Source: an uncultured Sphingomonadaceae bacterium
GTDB taxonomy: Bacteria > Pseudomonadota > Alphaproteobacteria > Sphingomonadales > Sphingomonadaceae
Assembly (NCBI GenBank): GCA_947258815.1
Contig: CAMYJW010000016.1
Location: 1 to 51,933, forward strand
DNA: 51,933 nucleotides
Reading direction: 5' to 3'
The translations under genes were made by a program, and so were the position numbers. How positions within the stretch are numbered: the stretch's first letter is position 1; every line of letters starts with the position of its first letter. Below, in pieces: positions 46,097-51,933 of this stretch. The notes under the pieces are model-generated. The model was not told the origin of the DNA, searched no databases, and saw only the letters and a program-made list of their open reading frames with translations.

Positions 46097-46291
46097 ATGG
46101 AAGAGGGATCGACAATCAATGCTGTGTCAGTTGCCCTCGGCAGGATCGATGCAGCCCTTGCCCGTATCGAGAATGCCGCCGGCAAAACGGCAAACGACGA
46201 TGGCGGCCTGAAGGAACGCCATCACCGGCTCAAAGCGTCCGTCGCGCATGCGCTCTCCGATCTGGACGCGCTGATCGATGAACTTCGGTGA
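46097..46291 (+). CDS. small conserved-type protein upstream of zapA
   Basis: A 64-residue acidic, Ala-rich helical protein (ALGRIDAALARIENAAG, LKASVAHALSDLDALIDELR) likely to form a coiled coil. I do not know a named family. Its stop overlaps the zapA start region (GTGATG), so the two are coupled, and a role in division with ZapA is a reasonable guess. Confidence 0.75.
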   Translation: MEEGSTINAVSVALGRIDAALARIENAAGKTANDDGGLKERHHRLKASVAHALSDLDALIDELR

Positions 46292-46632
46292 TGGCTAACG
46301 TCAGGCTCACGGTGGGCGGGCGCAATTTCGTTGTCGCCTGTGCGCCAGGCGAGGAAGCGCACGTTTCCGCGCTTGGCAAGATGATCGACACCAAGATTAT
46401 GGACACGCAGGACGCGGCAACGCTCAGCGAACCACGCGTACTGCTTTACGCCGCTCTCATGCTTGCCGATGAACTGCATGACGCGCGCAAAGAATGCGCC
46501 GCGCCCGCCCCGCCCCCTGCGGTTCGCGAAGAACCTGGCATCTCCCAGGAAATCGTCAGCCACCTTGACGCAATTGCGGTAAAACTGGAAAATCTCGCCG
46601 CACGCCTTGAGGGTCAGGCCGACAACGCCTAA
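46288..46632 (+). CDS. zapA: cell division protein ZapA
   Basis: A 114-residue ZapA, which cross-links FtsZ filaments at midcell. The N-terminal globular domain is VRLTVGGRNFVVACAPGEEAHV with LGKMID. The helix LLYAALMLADELHDARKE leads to a coiled-coil C-terminus (SHLDAIAVKLENLAARLE). The start is GTG 46288 or ATG 46291. Upstream is a coupled coiled-coil protein. Downstream are a 6S RNA candidate and the 5-FCL gene, the conserved zapA-ssrS-fau order. Confidence 0.92.
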   Translation: MMANVRLTVGGRNFVVACAPGEEAHVSALGKMIDTKIMDTQDAATLSEPRVLLYAALMLADELHDARKECAAPAPPPAVREEPGISQEIVSHLDAIAVKLENLAARLEGQADNA

Positions 46633-46637
46633 ATAGC

Positions 46638-46820
46638 GTTTCGGCGGGTTCTGCCCGGCACGAGCCGTTCGAACATCCCTGAGGCTATAAGCAAAATCCT
46701 GGGAACTGTCCCTGTTCGGTCCACTTTTTCGCATTGGGGGCCGATGCATATGGTGCCCACCTGACGTGAAGGCGTCAGAGGATTTCTAGGCAAACGACCC
46801 ATGGTGGGCCCGCCACCCTG
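46638..46820 (+). ncRNA. ssrS: 6S RNA (candidate)
   Basis: The ~200-nt gap between zapA and the 5-formyl-THF cyclo-ligase gene is the classic site of 6S RNA, which binds sigma-70 holoenzyme. The ends can close (ggcggg 46643-46648 with cccgcc 46809-46814). A small hairpin ctgacg-tgaagg-cgtcag (46761-46778) lies on the 3' side, as in the central bubble of known 6S RNAs. Exact ends are estimated. No ORF fits the gap. Confidence 0.68.
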
Positions 46821-46846
46821 ACCACCGACAATCCATGGGAGCATGC

Positions 46847-47422
46847 GTGGAAGACAAGTCAGCCTTGCGCAAGCGCCTGCGATCGCTGCGACAGGACCAT
46901 GTATCCGCACTGCCCGATTCGATGCGCGCGCTGATGTTCAGGCGCCCGCCATCGTCGGCTGTCGCCCGGCTCGGCGAACAGGCAACCATCGGCCTTTACA
47001 GTGCCGTTTCCGCCGAAGCGCCAACGCTGGCCTATGCGCGGTGGTTTCATGAAAACGGGCATCCGCTGGCCTTGCCGTGGTTTGCAGACCGCGCCGCCGG
47101 GATGACATTCCGCACCTGGCCGGACCCATACGATGATGAAGGTTTCGAAACCGGCCCGTTCGGACATATCCAGCCGCGCAGCGAAAACGCGCCTGTCGTT
47201 CCCGATGCGGTGATCGTGCCCCTGATCGGGTTTACCGCGCAATGCGACAGAATCGGTCAGGGCATGGGCCATTATGACCGCTGGCTGGCCACCAATCCCG
47301 ATGCACTTGCAATCGGCCTGGCCTGGGACTGTCAGCTGGTTGACGCCTTGCCGCTTGAACCGCACGATCGGAAACTGCACATGATCGTTACACCGACACG
47401 GGCATACGAAAGAGACACCTGA
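46847..47422 (+). CDS. 5-formyltetrahydrofolate cyclo-ligase
   Basis: A 191-residue 5-FCL (YgfA/Fau), which recycles 5-formyl-THF using ATP. It opens EDKSALRKRLRSLRQDH, then IGLYSAVSAEAPT, GMTFRTW, DAVIVPLIGFTAQCDRIGQGMGHYDRWL (the conserved C-terminal substrate loop) and the final HDRKLHMIVT. I prefer the GTG at 46847, 5 nt after GGGAG; an ATG four codons upstream (46835) lacks a site. It overlaps the DUF2842 gene at TGATG. Confidence 0.92.
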   Translation: MEDKSALRKRLRSLRQDHVSALPDSMRALMFRRPPSSAVARLGEQATIGLYSAVSAEAPTLAYARWFHENGHPLALPWFADRAAGMTFRTWPDPYDDEGFETGPFGHIQPRSENAPVVPDAVIVPLIGFTAQCDRIGQGMGHYDRWLATNPDALAIGLAWDCQLVDALPLEPHDRKLHMIVTPTRAYERDT

Positions 47423-47655
47423 TGCGCGAGCAACCTTCCCTACGCATTCCGCTGGGCGTCCTTGGCCTGTTCGTCGCGCTTCTCTTCTATGGCATGCTTG
47501 TCGCGCACTATATCGCGCCGCTCATCTCCGGCTGGCACGGACTGGCGCAGGCACCCGTCTATATTTTGCTCGGCCTTGTCTGGCTGCTGCCCTTGCGGCG
47601 ATTCCTGATCTGGATGGAAACCGGCAAATGGAGCGCGCCCGAACCGGGCGAATAG
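47422..47655 (+). CDS. DUF2842 small membrane protein
   Basis: A 77-residue protein with two transmembrane helices (LGVLGLFVALLFYGMLVAHY and APVYILLGLVWLLPL) and a short charged tail (METGKWSAPEPGE). It fits the alphaproteobacterial DUF2842 family, whose function is unknown. It is coupled to the cyclo-ligase by a TGATG overlap. It is the last chromosomal gene before the island. Confidence 0.85.
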   Translation: MREQPSLRIPLGVLGLFVALLFYGMLVAHYIAPLISGWHGLAQAPVYILLGLVWLLPLRRFLIWMETGKWSAPEPGE

Positions 47656-47728
47656 CACCCAACGCGCATATCGGATGCGCCCGCACCATCTGCAAAACTG
47701 TCTGAAAACCCAAGCGAAGCGCGAAAAA

Positions 47729-47774
47729 TGGCGCGAGTGACGGGACTCGAACCCGCGACCTCCGGCGTGACAGG
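47729..47774 (-). other. 3' tRNA fragment (Asp-like, GTC), probable att site of the island
   Basis: Read on the minus strand, this is the 3' part of a tRNA from the anticodon loop to the CCA end. It includes anticodon GTC (plus-strand gac at 47769-47771), the variable loop, T-arm gcgggttcgagtcccgt, acceptor cactcgc and gCCA. The 5' half (D-arm and 5' acceptor, which should begin gcgagtg) is absent at higher coordinates. Loss exactly at the anticodon loop is the mark of integration by a tyrosine recombinase. The integrase gene starts 150 nt away. The intact tRNA should sit at the far end of the island, outside the window. Confidence 0.85.
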
Positions 47775-47817
47775 TCTCTGCTATATTTCGCCGGATGCCG
47801 TCACACCTAATCATAAC

Positions 47818-47845
47818 CCTCTATTTTAGAGGTAAATTTTTTACC
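47818..47845. repeat. two overlapping inverted repeats before the integrase
   Basis: CCTCTA-ttt-TAGAGG (47818-47832) and GGTAAA-ttt-TTTACC (47831-47845) share the central GG. Each is a perfect 6-bp arm with a 3-nt spacer. They lie between the att fragment and the integrase start, where recombinase arm sites or a regulator operator would be expected. Confidence 0.6.
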
Positions 47846-47924
47846 ATTCGTCCTCATACGTCGCTTTCCAACATCGTGCATTACCACTACGGTGATAATC
47901 GGGTGCTTATCCAGACGGTGACTT

Positions 47925-49268
47925 ATGGGAACAGGCAAGATCACTAAGCGCTCGGTAGACGCCGTACCTGTGCCTCCACAGGGCAGTAGGCGACGCGAAT
48001 ATCTTTGGGATGAGGAGGTCAAAGGTTTTGGCCTCATGGTGACTGAAAAGGGTGTTCGATCTTACATCCTGCAATATCGTATAGGCGGTCGCGGTTCTCC
48101 CACTCGACGAGTTACCATCGGGAAACACGGCTCGCCCTGGACGCCGGATGGTGCCCGCGACCGTGCAAGGGAACTCCTTGAGCAGGTTCGACGAAAGATC
48201 GACCCTTTCGATGCAGAGAAAGAACGCTTGAGAAACGAGCAAGAACGGCAACGCGCATCAGCCGAAGCAGAATCTGTGGCTACCAAGCTCGCATTTGTCA
48301 CCTTCGCCGACCGGTTCATTGAGAAATATGCTAAGGTGAAACAGCCGAGGACTTGGCGTGACACAGAAAGCATTTTTCACCGAGACCTCAAGCCCCATTT
48401 CAAGGACAAGCCTCTACCTTCGATCCGGCCTGCCGAGATTATCGAAGTGATTGAGAGGGTTCAGGAGCGCGGCGATAGCGCAGCTATTAAGGCTTACAAG
48501 GCATTGCGAGTGATGTTCGGCTGGGCCGTGGAAAAGCATGTCATTTCCGCATCACCAATGCAGTACATGAAGCCGCCCGCGAAGCTTGAGGCGCGCGATA
48601 GAGCGCTGAAGGATGTCGAATTACGCTTGCTTTGGATGGCCGCAAGTGACCTTGGATGGCCATTTGGCCCGATCATTCAATTATTGATCTTAACCGGGCA
48701 GCGGCGCGACGAAGTTGGCGGTATGTGCTGGCCGGAGTTGGATCTTTCCAAAAAGCAGTGGCTCTTGCCATCGGAGCGCTCAAAGAACGGTGAGTCCAAC
48801 TTAGTGCCGCTTGCTCCTCAAGCTGTTTCAATTCTCAAAGGTCTGCCCAAGGTCAACAGCAAGGCCAAGTTAGTATTTACCACCACCGGTGAAACAGCAG
48901 TTTCGGGATTTTCAAAAATCAAGCGGCGGCTGGACGAATCAATGCTCTCCATTATGCGCAGCGAAGCCGCCAACGCCGGCGCTTGTGACGAAGAATTAGA
49001 ATCCCTCAATCTTGATCCATGGCGCCTCCATGATTTGCGGCGGACCATCGCCAGTGGCTGTCAGCGTCTCGGCATTCCGCTGGAAGTATCAGAGGCAATT
49101 CTTAATCACACTTCTGGTACGCGATCCGGTATTGCTGGCGTTTATCATGTCTATCGCTTTGAGGACGAGAAGCGGGCCGCGCTTGAAGCATGGGACGAAC
49201 ATGTCATGAAGGTGGTTCGGAGTAGTTCTTCACTATCAAACTTGATGCGACCGGAGGCCACCCGCTGA
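47925..49268 (+). CDS. int: tyrosine-type integrase (P4/DUF4102 group)
   Basis: A 447-residue phage/island integrase. The N-terminal arm-binding domain (ITKRSVDAVPV... EVKGFGLMVTEKGVRSYILQYR) is the DUF4102 type. A core-binding domain follows at ~125-215. The catalytic residues are R in LTGQRRDEVGGM, H-x-x-R in LHDLRRTIASG, H in LNHTSGT, and the nucleophile Tyr in AGVYHVY. It lies next to the tRNA fragment and so probably catalysed the insertion. Base composition drops here compared with the core. The stop overlaps the next ORF as TGATG. Confidence 0.96.
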   Translation: MGTGKITKRSVDAVPVPPQGSRRREYLWDEEVKGFGLMVTEKGVRSYILQYRIGGRGSPTRRVTIGKHGSPWTPDGARDRARELLEQVRRKIDPFDAEKERLRNEQERQRASAEAESVATKLAFVTFADRFIEKYAKVKQPRTWRDTESIFHRDLKPHFKDKPLPSIRPAEIIEVIERVQERGDSAAIKAYKALRVMFGWAVEKHVISASPMQYMKPPAKLEARDRALKDVELRLLWMAASDLGWPFGPIIQLLILTGQRRDEVGGMCWPELDLSKKQWLLPSERSKNGESNLVPLAPQAVSILKGLPKVNSKAKLVFTTTGETAVSGFSKIKRRLDESMLSIMRSEAANAGACDEELESLNLDPWRLHDLRRTIASGCQRLGIPLEVSEAILNHTSGTRSGIAGVYHVYRFEDEKRAALEAWDEHVMKVVRSSSSLSNLMRPEATR

Positions 49269-50272
49269 TGGCCAATCCATTCAAACCGACTTACGCGAAG
49301 ACCCTCCGGAAGGTGCGTGCCGCCCTCAATATGGAACGCGTGCTTTCTTCCTCCTGTCGGCAGCGTTCAACGTGGCCCAAAAGCAACAAGAGGATGATCT
49401 TTATCTGCGACGTCCTCGATCGTGTCGGACGCACGAAGTTTGGCGATGCTTGGACCAGCAAGGAGTTCGGGGCATATCGACGCGTCTACGAGTTCCACAA
49501 CTTTCCGCAGACGTTGGCCGATTTTCGAAATGAGTTGGAAGCGTGGCAGACTGACGAGCACACGCCCTTCGATTCACCCCAAGAGACAGCCGCAACGACG
49601 TCGGCTCAGGATACCCGAAACGGCGAGGCAATTGAAAAAGGCGCTGATGCCAAGCGTCCGATCACTCGCGCCGAATTCCGCACTCAACTCAACGAAGCGT
49701 CGATGCGTCATGTGAAGGAGCTTGAAGAATGGGGCGCAAAATACCGGCCCCAATATGATGCTGCCATAGCCGAATGGGGAAGGTTCGCGAAGGAGAATGC
49801 TGCCGCGATAGAACGTCTAAACTGGGTCATCGACTGGGTCGTGAGAAAGGCGCGGGATGGAGAATTCGAAACCTATCTCCGACTGGTAGACACTGTTAAT
49901 GCGCCGGGACCGTACGGGTCAGTCGCTCGAAGCAGACAAGGGCTACCTGCGTACCGCCGCCGCCGCAAACTACCTCGGCATCGGAAAATCTACCTTGGAG
50001 CGCAAGCGGATAGACGGCAGCGGACCACAGTTCCGCGTGCTCGGCACCAAGATCATCGTCTATGCGATGAGGGATCTCGATGCATGTGCCGTCATGCTGA
50101 CACATGTCGAAGTGCGATAGGAAGCAACCTCTCAGCGGAACGTCCTCAACAGAAAAGAAAATCGGCTCGACGATACAGCATCATCTATCGGTCCAGGCAG
50201 CGTCTACGCCGGTTGAACCCGTATAGACGAAGCAGATCATCCTATATCAGGCACGAACCAATGCCTTCGTAA
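49268..50272 (+). CDS. island hypothetical protein, probable frameshift near 3' end
   Basis: A 334-codon frame that starts in the integrase stop. About the first 210 residues look like a real protein (WTSKEFGAYRRVYEFHNF, RAEFRTQLNEASMRHVKELEEWG, LNWVIDWVVRKARDGEFETYL), partly coiled coil. I cannot assign a family. From about 49898 the frame turns Arg-rich and is the shadow of the HTH gene in another frame. A TAATG (49897-49901) in a neighbouring frame looks like the natural stop/start junction. A one-base shift shortly upstream would place the stop there. The true product is probably ~210 residues. Confidence 0.55.
   Translation: MANPFKPTYAKTLRKVRAALNMERVLSSSCRQRSTWPKSNKRMIFICDVLDRVGRTKFGDAWTSKEFGAYRRVYEFHNFPQTLADFRNELEAWQTDEHTPFDSPQETAATTSAQDTRNGEAIEKGADAKRPITRAEFRTQLNEASMRHVKELEEWGAKYRPQYDAAIAEWGRFAKENAAAIERLNWVIDWVVRKARDGEFETYLRLVDTVNAPGPYGSVARSRQGLPAYRRRRKLPRHRKIYLGAQADRRQRTTVPRARHQDHRLCDEGSRCMCRHADTCRSAIGSNLSAERPQQKRKSARRYSIIYRSRQRLRRLNPYRRSRSSYIRHEPMPS
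49899..50120 (+). CDS. AlpA/excisionase-type HTH protein
   Basis: A 73-residue DNA-binding protein with a MerR-like winged helix of the HTH_17/AlpA kind: GYLRTAAAANYLGIGKSTLERKRI, then PQFRVLGTKIIVYAMRDLDAC. Such proteins regulate island integrases or act as excision factors. It sits two genes from the integrase on the same strand. The ATG overlaps a TAA in another frame that may be the original stop of the preceding gene. Confidence 0.82.
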   Translation: MRRDRTGQSLEADKGYLRTAAAANYLGIGKSTLERKRIDGSGPQFRVLGTKIIVYAMRDLDACAVMLTHVEVR

Positions 50273-50368
50273 CCTATCGCTGATGCGCGGCAGTCCAATC
50301 GGAGAATTAAGGCCAAAGAACGATTGCCCGGGTATAAACTTCGTGATGGTGGGTCAGGACGAGTTATT
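50121..50368. other. island intergenic region
   Basis: A 248-nt stretch between the HTH gene and the convergent nuclease-like gene, less GC-rich than the core. Only short frames extend into it. No hairpin with a T-run, repeat or RNA gene is evident. Confidence 0.5.
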
Positions 50369-51733
50369 CTACTGCCAGTGTCCACCCACCCGCTGAGCAG
50401 CCTCGGGTTCTAGCACGAGGAAAGGCTGCAAGAGCGGCGGCGGTCCCGTTGGTTTGATCGACCGAAAGTCGGTAGTCTCGTCGAAGGCCCAGCTCTGGTC
50501 AGGTGGACTCTCGGGCGCAAGGAAATGCGAGTAGACATACTCAAGCGGGGTCTCGCCGGGATCAAAGTCGCGCATGGACGCGACAATGCGCTGGTGCCGA
50601 AGCTCCTCAACAGCATCCCCTTCAACAGCTTCAAAGCCGACGTGAACTACCCCTGGGCGATCAAGCGGCAATTGCCCAGTGCCATCGGCTACCTTGCGCA
50701 ACACGTCCCGCGCCCGCCCCGATATTGAGGCGTCCGCTAGCGGTGTCCATTCTAGAATCGTGGCATAGTCACATTCGGCAGCGTAGCGCGGATTCTCCGC
50801 TGGTTTGATGCGCATACTGCTGACCATACTTTGGTGCCGCTTGTACCGCCCGGTCAGCAACTCAATAATCCGTGTACTACCGGTGAGGACCAAGTGATCT
50901 TTGAGCACGTCCTGCAATGGACCGAGTTCAAGCGCCGCAATGCTGCCACGCCCGAGGGCATCCTCCCACTCGAACTCGCGCGAGGGCGCTAGCTGCCAGG
51001 CCTTGGTCTTCTGAGTGAGATAGTCGTCCGGAACATCGGCGAGCGGGGCAAGAAATTCGACTTGTGCAAAAGTGCTGCAAAGAATGCTCTTAAGAAATGC
51101 AGCGCTTGGGCCCCACAAAGCGCGTGCCCGAGTCCTTTCGCTCTCGCCGTAATCGCTCGTCTCCATGCGCTTACATTCTACCGCATAGCTGCGACCATTG
51201 AGGCCCACGTCCATGTCATGTCTGCGGGCACCGCCGCGCTGTTCCGGTACGAACCGTACTTCGCCGCCTGCCCGTGCATATGCAGCCGCAACGAGTAGCT
51301 CGAAGAATGGACCGTTAGGCTGTGCGCGCTCGGCTTGGATCATCCGGTCAATGCGCGCCTCCACGCCGACGATCTCACGCAACAGATCAAGGTTACGGCC
51401 GATCGCGGCGAACACTGGTACGACGCGAGATCCGAACATGGGGTCGTAATTCCAGATATGATCAACATAGGCCTCTGCGAGAAAAAGGTGCCAAGCAAAG
51501 CTGTCGCGTGGATCGAAGAACCGCCCGGAAGTGCCTGGCTCGGCCCCATGGATGACCAAGGCATAAAGTCGCTGAGCGGCCGCTAGGCGTCGCTCGCGCC
51601 ACTCAGCCTCCGGGAGTCGCCCACGTAGCCACTCAACTGCGGCACGGACATCAGGATGATCGGACCACTCTTCGGGCCGCTCGCCTTCGAAGTCGAAGAA
51701 GTCCTCCGGTAAAGTAAATTGAGTGTCGTTCAT
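50369..51733 (-). CDS. putative PD-(D/E)XK-fold nuclease of the island
   Basis: A 454-residue protein of no family I recognise. The central region fits a restriction-endonuclease-like core: E145 in GPFFELLVAAAYARAGG, D173/D175 in RRHDMDVGLNG, and E186-x-K188 in YAVECKRME. This gives the helix-Glu, strand-Asp, strand-ExK order. The N-terminal ~135 residues are helical and the C-terminal ~200 are of mixed structure; neither resembles a methylase or helicase. It is alone on the minus strand, between the HTH gene and an IS, inside an integrase-bearing island. Defence or island maintenance is a fair inference. The nuclease activity is predicted, not shown. Confidence 0.6.
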   Translation of the reverse strand: MNDTQFTLPEDFFDFEGERPEEWSDHPDVRAAVEWLRGRLPEAEWRERRLAAAQRLYALVIHGAEPGTSGRFFDPRDSFAWHLFLAEAYVDHIWNYDPMFGSRVVPVFAAIGRNLDLLREIVGVEARIDRMIQAERAQPNGPFFELLVAAAYARAGGEVRFVPEQRGGARRHDMDVGLNGRSYAVECKRMETSDYGESERTRARALWGPSAAFLKSILCSTFAQVEFLAPLADVPDDYLTQKTKAWQLAPSREFEWEDALGRGSIAALELGPLQDVLKDHLVLTGSTRIIELLTGRYKRHQSMVSSMRIKPAENPRYAAECDYATILEWTPLADASISGRARDVLRKVADGTGQLPLDRPGVVHVGFEAVEGDAVEELRHQRIVASMRDFDPGETPLEYVYSHFLAPESPPDQSWAFDETTDFRSIKPTGPPPLLQPFLVLEPEAAQRVGGHWQ

Positions 51734-51808
51734 AAGTACGCAAATAGGACCATTCTGATAACTTGAAAACCACGGACAGTTGGGCTTTTCAAGCTAAACG
51801 ATTGCTAC

Positions 51809-51933
51809 CTAGGCCCTGTTGACAAACTGATTGGTCCAGAGGCGTGCGGCGGCGATGTGTATGAAGCCCAGATAGCTTGCTGAGGTTTTGTCGTATCGGG
51901 TTGCGAGGCGGCGCGAGCATTTGAGCTTGGCGA
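51809..51933 (-). mobile_element. IS5-family transposase C-terminus, cut by window edge
   Basis: Minus-strand codons ending with TAG at 51809-51811 encode RLATRYDKTSASYLGFIHIA followed by AARLW and FVNRA, the typical end of IS5-family DDE transposases. The sequence ggccctgttgacaaact at 51812-51828 is likely the terminal inverted repeat of the IS. Only about 40 residues lie in the window, so completeness cannot be judged. It was inserted beyond the start of the nuclease-like gene, 75 nt upstream. Confidence 0.88.

Noticed and set aside
47729..47815. Complete tRNA gene
   Set aside because: Only the part from the anticodon loop to CCA is present. Beyond it there is no D-arm and no 5' acceptor strand complementary to cactcgc.

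Overview
The window looks like chromosomal DNA of an alphaproteobacterium, most likely a sphingomonad (Sphingomonadales, perhaps Erythrobacteraceae). The reasons are high GC in the core, a bolA/J-domain/cobS neighbourhood, infA-maf-RNase E/G-yacG synteny, a short-form HisG, a K+-independent H+-pyrophosphatase, fused CysNC, a DUF2842 gene, and zapA-6S RNA-5-FCL order. The taxonomic call is an inference from gene order and protein character; no search was run.

From 1 to 13 kb the content is housekeeping. A 13-copy heptamer repeat is followed by recR-def-rmuC (minus), divergent from fmt-truA (plus). Then come cobS without cobT, a glutathione S-transferase, a J-domain protein, bolA, the tightly overlapping hisG-hisD-nusB-thiL run (thiL seems to use a CTG start), and hppA with a clear terminator. 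From 13 to 18.3 kb are a coupled GNAT/JmjC-like cupin pair of unknown function, a standalone SIR2-like protein and uvrC. From 18.4 to 24.3 kb are a TonB-dependent receptor, infA-maf-RNase-yacG, tRNA-Phe, and a methionine-rich membrane protein paired with a methyltransferase.

From 24.3 to 39 kb the content is more accessory. It holds an MFS_3 exporter, a MarR regulator whose start codon appears lost, an unusually ordered CaiB-type CoA-transferase, an amidohydrolase and an enoyl-CoA hydratase. Next are the sulfate-activation genes cysD-cysNC-cysQ, divergent across a 16-bp palindrome from a LuxR-type regulator. A coenzyme F420 gene group follows (cofD divergent from npdG-cofC), ending in two tiny coupled ORFs and an MFS transporter.

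From 39 to 46 kb lies a minus-strand carbon-metabolism run: tkt-gap-MOSC-pgk-VOC-fba-thiE. It is interrupted between VOC and fba by a 268-nt element that can fold into a long-armed three-way junction with TA-flanked terminal inverted repeats. From 46 to 47.7 kb is the zapA, 6S RNA, 5-FCL, DUF2842 group.

At 47.73 kb a genomic island begins. A 3' tRNA fragment (Asp-type, GTC anticodon) marks the attachment site. It is followed by a tyrosine integrase, a hypothetical gene with a suspicious 3' end, an AlpA-type HTH protein, a PD-(D/E)XK-type putative nuclease, and the 3' end of an IS5-family transposase cut by the window edge. The strongest leads for something undescribed are the three-way-junction element, the GNAT/JmjC pair, the SIR2-like gene, the island nuclease and the F420 locus.
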